DNA of 64,000 nucleotides, from contig NZ_JBHSHY010000017.1 in the NCBI RefSeq assembly GCF_042653205.1, positions 47,879 to 111,878 on the forward strand, read 5' to 3'. The DNA comes from Paenibacillus_Z sp042653205. Lineage in GTDB: Bacteria; Bacillota; Bacilli; Paenibacillales; Paenibacillaceae. A program made the translations under genes and the position numbers. Positions 7,934 to 16,361 of this stretch are shown here, one piece after another. Each line of letters opens with the position of its first letter. Within the stretch, counting starts at the first letter, position 1. The notes below the pieces were generated by a model. The model searched no databases and was not told the DNA's origin. It saw nothing but the letters and a program-made list of their open reading frames with translations.

Positions 7934-8852
7934 GCGCGGCACCTCCTTCGACCAGACGCACGAAGTAGTCCTCGAGCGAATCCTTCATCGCGACCAGGCT
8001 GCTGACCTCGATGCCTTCGCGAACGAGCAGCCGGTTCATCTCGGACGGCTGTTGGCCCTCGTCGTAGACGCGCAGCCAGCCGTCGTCCTCCAGCCGGCAG
8101 TCCCGGACGCCGAGTTCATCGCGCAGCAGGTCCTGCGACCTCGAGAAATCGTCGACCTGCAGGCCGATATATTGACGTTTCTTGTGCTTCAGCTCCTGCA
8201 TCGTCGCTTCCTCGAGCATGACGCCGCGGTGGATGATGCCCACCTTCGTCGCCAGCTGCTCGACCTCGCTCAGGATGTGGCTGGACACGAGAATCGTAAT
8301 GTTCCGCTTCTGGGCCAGCTCCTGGATGAGCTGCCGGATTTCCTTGATGCCCATCGGATCGAGGCCGTTCGTCGGTTCGTCTAAGATGAGCAGCTCCGGC
8401 CGGTGGAGGATCGCCCGGGCGATGCCGAGCCGCTGCTTCATGCCGAGCGAGAAGTTCGACGCCTTGCGGTTGCGCGCGTCCCACAGCCCCGTCGTGCGAA
8501 GCGAATCCTCCAGCGCGTCCTTGTCCTTGACGCCCATCAGCCGGCGGTGAATCTCCAGATTCTCGACCGCGGTCAGGTTCGGGTAGAAGCCGGGGTATTC
8601 GATCACGGAGCCCACCTTGCGCAGCACCGCGTTCCCGCCTTTGCCGACCTCCTCGCCGAACAGCTTGACGGAGCCCGAGGACGGCCGGATCAGCCCCATC
8701 ATCATGCGGATCGTCGTCGTTTTCCCCGCGCCGTTCTGCCCCAGGAAGCCGTAGATGTCGCCGGGATTGAGCCGCATGTCGACGCCGTCGACCGCCTTGA
8801 CCCCTTTATAATGTTTGTATAAGCCTTGCACGTGCAAGATCGGTTGTGCCAT
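7926..8852 (-). CDS. ABC transporter ATP-binding protein, BcrA-type
   Basis: This 308-residue ATPase contains Walker A (GQNGAGKTTT), the ABC signature FSLGMKQR, Walker B LLILDEPTNGLD and the switch His in VSSHILSEVE. The first 220 residues form the nucleotide-binding domain; the rest is the C-terminal extension usual in antibiotic- and lantibiotic-resistance ATPases such as BcrA. It starts 39 bases after the upstream permease and overlaps the downstream permease, so it energises that subunit. It belongs to the sigma/anti-sigma operon, which suggests induction by envelope stress. Confidence 0.88.
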   Translation of the reverse strand: MAQPILHVQGLYKHYKGVKAVDGVDMRLNPGDIYGFLGQNGAGKTTTIRMMMGLIRPSSGSVKLFGEEVGKGGNAVLRKVGSVIEYPGFYPNLTAVENLEIHRRLMGVKDKDALEDSLRTTGLWDARNRKASNFSLGMKQRLGIARAILHRPELLILDEPTNGLDPMGIKEIRQLIQELAQKRNITILVSSHILSEVEQLATKVGIIHRGVMLEEATMQELKHKKRQYIGLQVDDFSRSQDLLRDELGVRDCRLEDDGWLRVYDEGQQPSEMNRLLVREGIEVSSLVAMKDSLEDYFVRLVEGGAALA

Positions 8853-8891
8853 GATCGTTCGAACGCTCCCTCTCCCATGTCGTTGATGCGA

Positions 8892-9743
8892 TTATGCAAT
8901 GTCCTTCCGCTTGAATGCCCGGCAGCCGAGCGCCAGCAGCGCCGCCCAGTAGACGACCGAATACGCGACGAACGCCGGGCTCGGCGCGTTGGACGGCGAG
9001 AACGGCCCGAGCATGTTCAGCATGTCCGGCAGCAGCGGCAAGTCGAGCCCGCCGATGATCTCGTACGTCAGCCGGTAAAACATCGCGTTCGCCGGCATGA
9101 ACATCGAGACGACGAGCGAGATGCTGCTGAGCGTCTCGTTCCCGCCGTTTAGGTTGAAGACGGACTCCGCGAAGTTCATGAACAAGCTAAGTCCGTACAG
9201 AATGGCGCAGGCCACGCCGTTGCCGAGCATCGGCAGATACGAGGAGCCGAGCAGCGACAGCGCGAGCAGCAGCAGCGGCCCCCAGCAGAACAGCAGCCAC
9301 GAGCGGAGCAGGCTGCCGGCCTCGATCGGCACGTCGGCCATGAAGTGAACGGGCAGCAGAATGGCCAGGAACAGCACGGTGCAGTAAAGGAAGATCCAGA
9401 ACGCCGTGCCGAAATATTTGCCGAGGTAGACCTTCCAGCGCGGAATCGGCCGCGACAATACCGCCAGCATGAGCCCGTTCTCGATCTCGCCCGATATCGT
9501 GCCCATCGTGGCGAAGAAGACGAGAAACGCGACGATCATACCCGCGAACATCAGACCGACCGCGAGCAGCACGACGCCGTCGAGCAGGTGGGCGAAGGGC
9601 GGCCGAAGCCCGCTTACTTCCGCGTGCGTCATTTTATACAGGCCGAAGTTGAACATGCCGATGAACAGCAGGGTCAATACGCCGGTGACGAGCACGATTT
9701 TTTTGCGGAACAGCTCTTTCCCCGCGAACGCGATCCACATCAT
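8892..9743 (-). CDS. ABC-2 type permease (first exporter of the sigma operon)
   Basis: This protein of 283 residues has six predicted membrane segments. Its N-terminal amphipathic stretch MMWIAFAGKELFRKKIVL and the cytosolic loop ISGEIENGLMLAVLSRPIPRWKVYLGKY are typical of ABC-2 permeases of the NosY/YxlG type. The start ATG at 9743 overlaps the stop of the upstream ATPase (ATGA), showing translational coupling. A much longer reading frame upstream of this ATG overlaps the ATPase gene in another frame and is not used. It probably forms an exporter with the ATPase at 9740-10744. Confidence 0.8.
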   Translation of the reverse strand: MMWIAFAGKELFRKKIVLVTGVLTLLFIGMFNFGLYKMTHAEVSGLRPPFAHLLDGVVLLAVGLMFAGMIVAFLVFFATMGTISGEIENGLMLAVLSRPIPRWKVYLGKYFGTAFWIFLYCTVLFLAILLPVHFMADVPIEAGSLLRSWLLFCWGPLLLLALSLLGSSYLPMLGNGVACAILYGLSLFMNFAESVFNLNGGNETLSSISLVVSMFMPANAMFYRLTYEIIGGLDLPLLPDMLNMLGPFSPSNAPSPAFVAYSVVYWAALLALGCRAFKRKDIA

Positions 9744-10744
9744 CGCTCCGTGCCCCCCTTCCCGCCGCTTGCGCCGGGCGCGCCGCTGTCCGCGGCGGAA
9801 CCGTTCGTGCCCGTCATCGACAGGAACCATTCCTCCAGCTTCCCTTGGACCGGCTTCACTTCGTACAGCGTCACGCCTTCTTCGATCAGCAGCCGGTTCA
9901 GGTGGCCGATCTGCTCGCGGTGTTGCGCCGTCACGCGCAGGACGGCGCTGCCGTCCGGCTCCTGCCGGACCGCCGAGAGCGACATGCCCGGCAGCAGACC
10001 GCGTCCAACCGCGTCCGCCAGCTCCGGCTGCCAGCCGCCGACCGTCGTCTCCCAGCTCGTGCCGGCGTGCAGCAGCTCCCGCATGGTGCCCACCGCCCGC
10101 AGCCTCCCGAGATGGAGGAACGCCACCTCGTCGCACACGGCTTCCACATCCTCAAGCAAGTGCGTGTTCAGAAACACCGTCTTCCCTTCGGCGCGAAGCC
10201 GCTCGAGCAGCTGACGCACCTCGTAGCGCCCGATCGGATCAAGCGCGGAGGACGGCTCGTCGAGAATGACGAGCTCCGGGTTCATAAGCAGGGCGCAGGC
10301 AAGGCCGAGCCGCTGCTGCATCCCCTTCGAATATTGGCGCACGCGGTCCTGGCCGCGCTTGCCGAGGCCGGTCATGGCCAGCACGTCGCGGATGCGCGCC
10401 GCCATCGCCGGCGAGCGGGTCTCGCCCAGCGACTTGCCGTACAAGCCGGCGTGATAGCGCAGCACCTCCTCGCCGGTCAGCCAATCCTGAAAGCGGAAAA
10501 GCTCGGGTAAATACCCAAGCCCCCGCCGCGATTCCGGATGGCCGATCGGCTTGCCGAGCAGCGTGCCGCCGCCGGCGTCCGGCCGAAGCAGGCCGATGAC
10601 CATTTTCACGAACGTGCTCTTGCCGGCGCCGTTCGGACCGAGCAGACCGAAGATCTGCCCGGGTTTTATTTCCAAGGAAATATCGAGGCACCCGGTTCCG
10701 GCTGCGTACGTTTTGGTGAGTCCCCGCGTGACCAGCATCGTCAT
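9740..10744 (-). CDS. ABC transporter ATP-binding protein, YxlF/NosF-type
   Basis: This 334-residue ATPase has Walker A (GPNGAGKST), signature YSKGMQQRLG, Walker B LVILDEPSSALD and the switch His in LNTHLLEDVE. The C-terminal 100 residues form a regulatory extension ending in a Gly/Ser-rich tail. Its start overlaps the anti-sigma gene stop by four bases (ATGA) and its stop overlaps the permease start. The order sigma - anti-sigma - ATPase - permease resembles the B. subtilis sigY-yxlCDEFG operon in layout; homology to that system was not tested. Confidence 0.87.
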   Translation of the reverse strand: MTMLVTRGLTKTYAAGTGCLDISLEIKPGQIFGLLGPNGAGKSTFVKMVIGLLRPDAGGGTLLGKPIGHPESRRGLGYLPELFRFQDWLTGEEVLRYHAGLYGKSLGETRSPAMAARIRDVLAMTGLGKRGQDRVRQYSKGMQQRLGLACALLMNPELVILDEPSSALDPIGRYEVRQLLERLRAEGKTVFLNTHLLEDVEAVCDEVAFLHLGRLRAVGTMRELLHAGTSWETTVGGWQPELADAVGRGLLPGMSLSAVRQEPDGSAVLRVTAQHREQIGHLNRLLIEEGVTLYEVKPVQGKLEEWFLSMTGTNGSAADSGAPGASGGKGGTER

Positions 10745-11952
10745 TTCATCAATCCTTTGGCTTCCTTCATAATGGCTTCCTCGGTCGGATAGGCGTCGTC
10801 GGAGCCGCCGAGCACGTACATCCAGTCGTTCTCGAGCCAGATCAGCATCCGCTCGTGGCCGTTCGTCGAGACGATGGCGTCATGGCCGGCGATGGTCACC
10901 GTGTGCAGCATATCGCCTTTGCCCTCGATCGTCGGCACCGGCAGCGTCGTCCGCCAGTCGCCGATCGCGGCCAGCTTGGTCCGCAGGTCATCCGGCAGCA
11001 CCGGCAGGTCGAGCACCGCCTGGCGAATCTGATCGACGTCGACGCCGCTCGGCACGTCCAGCGAAGGGGACGGCAGCTGCATCAGACGCTTGGACGTATC
11101 GCCGGTCTTCGGATCGCGGATGTCCGTCGTGAAGCTGCCCGGTACCGTCAGCGTAATTGGCGCGTCGTCGATCGCAGCCGGGAATTCCGTCTTGCCGCCG
11201 AGCAGCGCGATCAGCTTGTTGATCTCCTTCGGATGCAGCTTGAACGTGAGCTGCTGCTGCGGCATGTATTCGATCGCCTTCAAGTCGGCTCCGGGCAATT
11301 GCTTCAGCGGGCGTCCGGCGAGCTTCTCCGCTTCCGCCGCCCCGATGTCGCGCTGCTTCCCGTCTCCGTTATGCTCGATCTCGCCGTACCGGCTCATATC
11401 GAGCTGCTGCTTGCCGATCGTCCCGTTCTCCAATGCATCACGGAACCCGTTCAGATCCTCTTGACTGAACGAAACAGTCTCGAAATGCTGCACCCGGAAC
11501 GTGTTCAGCATGCCCGCCATGACGTCCTGGCCCCAGGACGTGAACAGCATCGTGCCCGCCGCGACGACGGCCGCCGCGGCCGACAGCCATCTGCGCTTGG
11601 CCTGGCGCCGCTTCCGCGCGGCTCCCGGCGCGAGCGCGGCCCGCATCCGCTCCCCTTGCGGATCTTCCAAGCCGAACGGATCCGCGATTCCCCCGCCTGC
11701 CGTCAGGCTTCCGGGCGCTTGCTCCTCCTTCATCCCCGCTCCGGCCGAACCGAATCCCTCCGTTTGCTTCATGGCCGGCTTCATAGCCGGCGTCAATTCC
11801 GGTTTCGTCCCCATCTCCGCTCTCTCCCTCCATCGATCCGGTACAGGCTCATCCTTCACGGCCTTGAACAATCGGTTCAGCGCGTCTTCGATCTGTTCGT
11901 CCGTCACGTCGAGCTCGGGACCGCGCTTGTCCGCTTGCTTCCGTTCGTTCAT
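10741..11952 (-). CDS. Membrane-anchored anti-sigma factor with DUF4367-like C-terminal domain
   Basis: This 403-residue protein has a cytosolic N-terminus with a helical start (VTDEQIEDALNRLFKAVKDEPVPDRWRER), a charged and Pro-rich linker, and one membrane segment (about residues 123-141, LSAAAAVVAAGTMLFTSW). The extracytoplasmic domain ends in TIAGHDAIVSTNGHERMLIWLENDWMYVLGG, as in DUF4367 proteins. The order directly after a sigma gene, with a four-base overlap, makes it the cognate anti-sigma factor: the cytosolic part would hold the sigma factor and the outer part sense the signal. No zinc-binding HxxxCxxC motif is visible, so it is not of the ZAS type. Confidence 0.8.
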   Translation of the reverse strand: MNERKQADKRGPELDVTDEQIEDALNRLFKAVKDEPVPDRWRERAEMGTKPELTPAMKPAMKQTEGFGSAGAGMKEEQAPGSLTAGGGIADPFGLEDPQGERMRAALAPGAARKRRQAKRRWLSAAAAVVAAGTMLFTSWGQDVMAGMLNTFRVQHFETVSFSQEDLNGFRDALENGTIGKQQLDMSRYGEIEHNGDGKQRDIGAAEAEKLAGRPLKQLPGADLKAIEYMPQQQLTFKLHPKEINKLIALLGGKTEFPAAIDDAPITLTVPGSFTTDIRDPKTGDTSKRLMQLPSPSLDVPSGVDVDQIRQAVLDLPVLPDDLRTKLAAIGDWRTTLPVPTIEGKGDMLHTVTIAGHDAIVSTNGHERMLIWLENDWMYVLGGSDDAYPTEEAIMKEAKGLMK

Positions 11953-12467
11953 GACTCCATGGCCTCCTCCGTCAACAAATTTTTCTTAAGCCGCTTGGCC
12001 GCCCGCATCAGCAGCGTCCCGACGATTTTCGGGTTCACCTGCAGCGCTTCGGCGATCTCGGCGTGGCTGTAGCCTTTTTCCTTCATTAATAAGGCGTTGC
12101 GGTCGCGTTCGGACAGCTTGTTCAGCACGCTGCGCACGACGTCCCGCTCCCAATTCTGGATGACGGCCGTCTCGTTCGAAGGTACCGACCGCTCCTCGGA
12201 CATCGCCTGCAGCTTCTCCGTCAAATTCGCTTCCCGGCCCGACTTGCGATAATGGTCGTACACGATGCGGGTCAGCACGCGATGCAGCCAGGCGCCGACG
12301 CGTTCCAGGTCCTCCGGCGGATTGCGGTACAGCCGCAGGAACACGTCCTGCGTCAAATCCTCGGCCGCGGCGCGGTCCCCGACGAGCAGGGTGATTTTCC
12401 GCAGCACCGACGGATAATGCTCCCGGAACAGCGCCTGGAACTTCGCCGGCCTTTCCTCTTGCGGCAT
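11949..12467 (-). CDS. RNA polymerase sigma factor, ECF-type
   Basis: This 172-residue sigma-70 family factor has region 2 (residues about 10-75, with AAAEDLTQDVFLRLYRN and VGAWLHRVLTRIVYDHYRK) and region 4 (about 110-165, with LSERDRNALLMKEKGYSHAEIAEAL and a helix-turn-helix). Regions 1.1 and 3 are missing, which defines the ECF group. The ATG at 12467 follows GAAGGAGG with a slightly long spacing; an upstream in-frame GTG lacks a site. It opens a six-gene operon with its anti-sigma factor and two ABC exporters, suggesting that a cell-surface signal leads to exporter synthesis. I found no convincing ECF promoter just upstream. Confidence 0.87.
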   Translation of the reverse strand: MPQEERPAKFQALFREHYPSVLRKITLLVGDRAAAEDLTQDVFLRLYRNPPEDLERVGAWLHRVLTRIVYDHYRKSGREANLTEKLQAMSEERSVPSNETAVIQNWERDVVRSVLNKLSERDRNALLMKEKGYSHAEIAEALQVNPKIVGTLLMRAAKRLKKNLLTEEAMES

Positions 12468-12584
12468 ACGCTTATCGCCTCCTTCACTCCTTAAGACGAT
12501 GGATGTGGTGTATCTATAGCATACCTCAACCAAGAAATTTCTGGTGCGCGATCCGGGGTGCCTTCACCCCCGCCCGATACCCGC

Positions 12585-12625
12585 CGAAAACAAAACAAAG
12601 CCCGGCAGGGATATAACCCTGCCGG
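12585..12625 (-). terminator. Terminator after the GH35/ABC sugar operon
   Basis: A perfect 9-bp stem, CCGGCAGGG (12602-12610) with CCCTGCCGG (12617-12625), has loop ATATAA. On the minus strand it is followed by the T-rich GCTTTGTTTTG. Confidence 0.9.
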
Positions 12626-12710
12626 ACCCGTCTTGCGCCTGCGACGGTCAGGCGCTCCTTTGCGCCGCGGCCTGCCGTGCACAGCCTCTGCTTAGCTTGC
12701 TTAACCTTGC

Positions 12711-14306
12711 TTAACCTTGCTCCGACGCCTTGAACGCGTCGAGCTGCTTCTGGATTTCGTCCTTCACCTTGTCGTAGCCCGCCGCCTTCAGCTTGTCGCG
12801 CAGCGCCTGGACCGCCTTCTCCGGATCGCCCGCCTTGCCGTACAGGATGGCCGGCATTTGCTCGCCGATGACTTGGGAGATGGCCGTCATTTCGGCGTCG
12901 ACGTTCGTTTTGTCGAAGACGAACTTGCCGTACGGGAACGGCTTCTTGATCGCGTCGTACTTCTTGTAGATCTCGCCGATGCCGCTCCAGTCGGTGTCCG
13001 ACGGAATTTCGTTCTTGTCGACGCGGCCGCCCCAGAAGTCGGTGTAGAAGCCGTCCTTCGCTTCGTCGTAGCCTGCCGGGCGCGTGCGGATGCCGTCCTT
13101 GATTTCGTACTGCACGCCTTCGATACCGTAGTTGATCAGTTTGTACAGCTCCGGATCCTGGCGGATCAAGTCATAGACCATGAGCGCCCGTTCCGGATGC
13201 TTGCTGCGCGCGCCGACGGACGTGCCGCCGTGCGTGATCGGCATGGAGATCAGGTTGCCGCGCGTGTCGGAGTAGGAGAACATTTGCAGCTCGGAGCCCG
13301 GCTGCTGCTTATCCATCTCGACGCGGCGCCCTTTGAAGGTTTGCGTATGATGCGAATCCGTGCCCGTTTGTCCCGCTTTAAGCGCCGTAGCCGTGTCGCC
13401 CTTGTAGTTCAGGACGTCTTCGCGCCAGTAACCGGCGTCGCCCCATTGCTTCATGAGCTTGGCGAAATCGATGAACTTGTCGTTGAAGATCGGGCTGTCG
13501 ACGGTGTAGCGCTCGTCGTAGGACTTGCCGTAGAACACGCCCGCGTAGCCGGTCGCGATCGGCAGCTCGATATTGTCCGTGTACGCCGTCGCGTAGCCCG
13601 TGTACAGCGTGCCGTTCGTGCCGTTCGTATCCCAAGGAATGACGTCCTTCATATTATCCTTGATGCCTTGAAGGTATTTCCCCAGCGTCTCGAAATCGGT
13701 GATCGGCTGCGTGATGCCGAATTGCTTCGCCCAATCGCCGCGGTAATAGATGCCGTGGTTGACCCATTGCGTGTAGTGGTCTTCCGGAATGAGGACGATA
13801 TCGTCCTTGAACTTGCTTTGGTCCCAATCCTCCTGCGGAATTTCCGCGTACGTGAGCGGCGCGTACTTCTCGAGCAGATCGTTCAGCGGCAGGAAGGCTC
13901 CGCGCTGCGCGTTGCCCCACGTGTCGAGCCAGTCGGTGCCGATCGTGATTAGGTCGAGCGGCTCGCCGGACGCGAGCAGCAGGTTGTATTTCGTCTGCCA
14001 GTCCGCCCATTCCACCCACTTGAACTGCAGCTCCGCGTTGACCTTCTGCTTCAGGATGGCGTTGACCTTCTCCATGACCTTCTCCAGCTGGCCGTTCTTC
14101 GGCTTGTCGCCGAGTACCACGTACGTGATCGTCTCGAACTTGCTTGTGTCGATGCCGCCGGCGCTGTCGCCGCCCGCATTCCCGCCGCTGCCGGCGTCCG
14201 CCGAATTCCCGGAGCCGTCGTTGCCGCTGTTGCCGCCGCATGCCGCCAAGCCGAGCACCAGGATGAGCGCCAATACGAGTCCTGCCCATTTCTTCGCGTG
14301 TCTCAT
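12711..14306 (-). CDS. Extracellular solute-binding lipoprotein, LplA-type
   Basis: This 531-residue protein is the substrate-binding part of a sugar ABC importer anchored to the outer face of the membrane. The signal peptide ends in the lipobox LGLAAC (Cys23), followed by a Gly/Ser/Asn-rich tether. The mature protein has the fold-typical TYVVLGDKPKNGQLEKVMEKVNAILKQKV start and the C-terminal region of LplA/DUF3502-type proteins. The ATG at 14306 follows GGGGAGG. It is the last gene of the operon GH35 - permease - permease - binding protein. The ligand is probably an oligosaccharide containing beta-galactosyl residues, inferred from the GH35 gene only. Confidence 0.88.
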   Translation of the reverse strand: MRHAKKWAGLVLALILVLGLAACGGNSGNDGSGNSADAGSGGNAGGDSAGGIDTSKFETITYVVLGDKPKNGQLEKVMEKVNAILKQKVNAELQFKWVEWADWQTKYNLLLASGEPLDLITIGTDWLDTWGNAQRGAFLPLNDLLEKYAPLTYAEIPQEDWDQSKFKDDIVLIPEDHYTQWVNHGIYYRGDWAKQFGITQPITDFETLGKYLQGIKDNMKDVIPWDTNGTNGTLYTGYATAYTDNIELPIATGYAGVFYGKSYDERYTVDSPIFNDKFIDFAKLMKQWGDAGYWREDVLNYKGDTATALKAGQTGTDSHHTQTFKGRRVEMDKQQPGSELQMFSYSDTRGNLISMPITHGGTSVGARSKHPERALMVYDLIRQDPELYKLINYGIEGVQYEIKDGIRTRPAGYDEAKDGFYTDFWGGRVDKNEIPSDTDWSGIGEIYKKYDAIKKPFPYGKFVFDKTNVDAEMTAISQVIGEQMPAILYGKAGDPEKAVQALRDKLKAAGYDKVKDEIQKQLDAFKASEQG

Positions 14307-14448
14307 TCTTTCTAGCCTCCCCATTGATTGGAATGACATGGATACTGCGCCGTCCGCGGACGTGTGCCGTTCGCGTGCCGGCTATGGAACAGGTCGGCGC
14401 GGCGCCGCGCTTCCCTGCGGCCATTCATTGCGGATCGCGCTGAGAACC

Positions 14449-15360
14449 TTACCCTTTCACGGCGCCGACGGTAATCCCTTGGATGAAGTACCGCTGCACG
14501 AATGGATAGAACAGGATGACCGGCCCGGTGGCGACGACGGCGGTGGCCATCTTCATCGACTCCAGCGGCATGTCGCGCAGGGGCACGTTGGACGCCGCGG
14601 AGGAGTTGCGGATGAAGTCCGCGCTCGTGATGACGTTGTACAGGAACAGCTGCAGCGGCCGGTACTTCATGTCCGGCGACAGGAATAGCATCGCGTTGTA
14701 CCATTCGTTCCAGTAGCCGAGGGCGATGAACAGGCCGATCGTCGCCAGCGCCGGGGTCGCCATCGGCAGGATGAGGCGCAGGAAGATCGTGAAATCGCCG
14801 GCGCCGTCGATCTTGGCGGATTCTGTGATCGCGTGCGGGATCGACTTCGTGAAGCTCTTCATCATGATGATGAGGAACGGGCTCATGAGCCCCGGCAGCA
14901 GCACGGCCAAGTAATTGTCCCCGAGGCCGAGGTACTGCTTGACGAGCAGGTAGAACGGAACGATGCCGCCGGAGAAGAGCGTCGTGAAATAGATGAAGAA
15001 CGAGATCGCGTTGCGCTGCTGGAAGTCCGGCCGCTGCAGGGCATAACCGGTCATCGCGACCAGGAACAGGCCGGCCGCCGTGCCGACGACCGTGATGAAG
15101 ATCGTCACGCCGTAGGCGCCGAGGATGAGATCGGGATTCTCGAAGACGATCTTGTACGCGAACACCGAGAATTCCCGCGGCCATATATTGAAGCCGTGCT
15201 TCGCGATCGTGCCTTCGTTCGTGAAGGACGTGCCGAGCACGAGCAGGAACGGCAGCAGGCAGCATAGGGCGAATAACCCGATGAAAGCGTAACCAAAAGC
15301 TCTGACGAACAAGGACGCCGCATCGCTTCGGATGCGTCCGCGGGCAGCTTCAGCTTGCAT
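14449..15360 (-). CDS. Sugar ABC transporter permease, YtcP/LplC-type
   Basis: This permease of 303 residues has six membrane segments and the EAA loop ESAKIDGAGDFTIFLRLILP (about residues 190-210), which contacts the ATPase. It ends in ITVGAVKG, as YtcP/LplC proteins do. No ATPase is encoded nearby; such systems normally share an MsmX-type ATPase encoded elsewhere. AGGAGG precedes the ATG. It lies 11 bases after the companion permease gene and 142 bases before the binding protein gene. Confidence 0.9.
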   Translation of the reverse strand: MQAEAARGRIRSDAASLFVRAFGYAFIGLFALCCLLPFLLVLGTSFTNEGTIAKHGFNIWPREFSVFAYKIVFENPDLILGAYGVTIFITVVGTAAGLFLVAMTGYALQRPDFQQRNAISFFIYFTTLFSGGIVPFYLLVKQYLGLGDNYLAVLLPGLMSPFLIIMMKSFTKSIPHAITESAKIDGAGDFTIFLRLILPMATPALATIGLFIALGYWNEWYNAMLFLSPDMKYRPLQLFLYNVITSADFIRNSSAASNVPLRDMPLESMKMATAVVATGPVILFYPFVQRYFIQGITVGAVKG

Positions 15361-15371
15361 GGTTCTCCCTC

Positions 15372-16358
15372 CTAGAACAGTGAATTATCCGGCGACGTCT
15401 TCTTCACCAGCCAATTGGCCGTGATGACGACGACAAACCCGAAGACGGACTGATACAGGCTGACCGCGCTGCCCATGGAGAAGTTGAAATTGTTCATGAG
15501 CGAGCGGAAGACGTACGTCTCGATAATATCCGTCGTCGAGTAGAGCGACGTGTTGTTCGCGCCGACCAGATTGTAGAAGAGGCCGAAGTTGCCGCGCAGC
15601 ACGCCGCCGAGCGAGAACAGCAGCAGGATTATGAAGGTCGGCTTCAGCCACGGCAGCACGATGTACCGGATGCGCTGCAGCGCGTTGGCGCCGTCGATCT
15701 CGGCGGCTTCGACTACCTCGGAGTCGAGGCCCATGATCGCCGCGAAGTAGACGATGGAGCCGTACCCCGTGGACTGCCACAAAAACGTGACGATGATGAT
15801 GACCGGCCAAATGTGCGGATTGGAGTACGTCTTCACGGGATCGGCGCCGAGCGACTTCAGGATCACGTTCAGGAGGCCGTAATCGTAGCTCAAAATGTTG
15901 TACGCGATGAGGCCGACGATGACGAACGAAATGAAGAACGGCAGAAACATGATCGTCTGCGACACTTTCTTGAACCATTTCTTGCGCAGCTCGTTCAATA
16001 GAATGGCCACGAAGATCTGCAGGAGATTGCCGAGCACGATGAACGCCAGGTTGTAGGCGATCGTGTTGACCGTCAGCCTCCACAGATCGCCCGTCATGAC
16101 CAGAAACCGGAAGTTCTCGAAGGCCACGAACGGGCTCTTGAAGATCCCGTCCGTGTAGTTGTATTTAATGAAGGCCAAGTACAGGCCCGGCATCGGCAGG
16201 TACGCGAATATCGCGAAGAACAGCACCGCCGGGGCGCACATCAGGAGCAGCATCCGGTTGTTCCAAAACCGTTTCCAGCCGGCGCGGTCCGCCCGCGGGC
16301 GGACCGCCGCTTCGGACGCCGCTTCGGCCGCCGCCCTTGGCTGCGTGATCGTTTTCAT
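15372..16358 (-). CDS. Sugar ABC transporter permease, LplB-type
   Basis: This permease of 328 residues has a cytosolic Ala/Arg-rich N-terminus (about 35 residues), six membrane segments and the EAA loop EAAEIDGANALQRIRYIVLP. It ends in NSLF, typical of LplB proteins. It starts three bases after the GH35 stop codon; its ribosome binding site GGAGGG lies inside the end of that gene, so the two are coupled. It would form a heterodimer with the YtcP-type permease. Confidence 0.9.
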   Translation of the reverse strand: MKTITQPRAAAEAASEAAVRPRADRAGWKRFWNNRMLLLMCAPAVLFFAIFAYLPMPGLYLAFIKYNYTDGIFKSPFVAFENFRFLVMTGDLWRLTVNTIAYNLAFIVLGNLLQIFVAILLNELRKKWFKKVSQTIMFLPFFISFVIVGLIAYNILSYDYGLLNVILKSLGADPVKTYSNPHIWPVIIIVTFLWQSTGYGSIVYFAAIMGLDSEVVEAAEIDGANALQRIRYIVLPWLKPTFIILLLFSLGGVLRGNFGLFYNLVGANNTSLYSTTDIIETYVFRSLMNNFNFSMGSAVSLYQSVFGFVVVITANWLVKKTSPDNSLF

Positions 16359-16361
16359 CGC

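Noticed and set aside
8892..10136. A long N-terminal extension of the ABC-2 permease
   Set aside because: The extension overlaps the ATPase gene in another frame and is Arg/Gly-rich; the ATG at 9743 with an ATGA overlap is the natural start.
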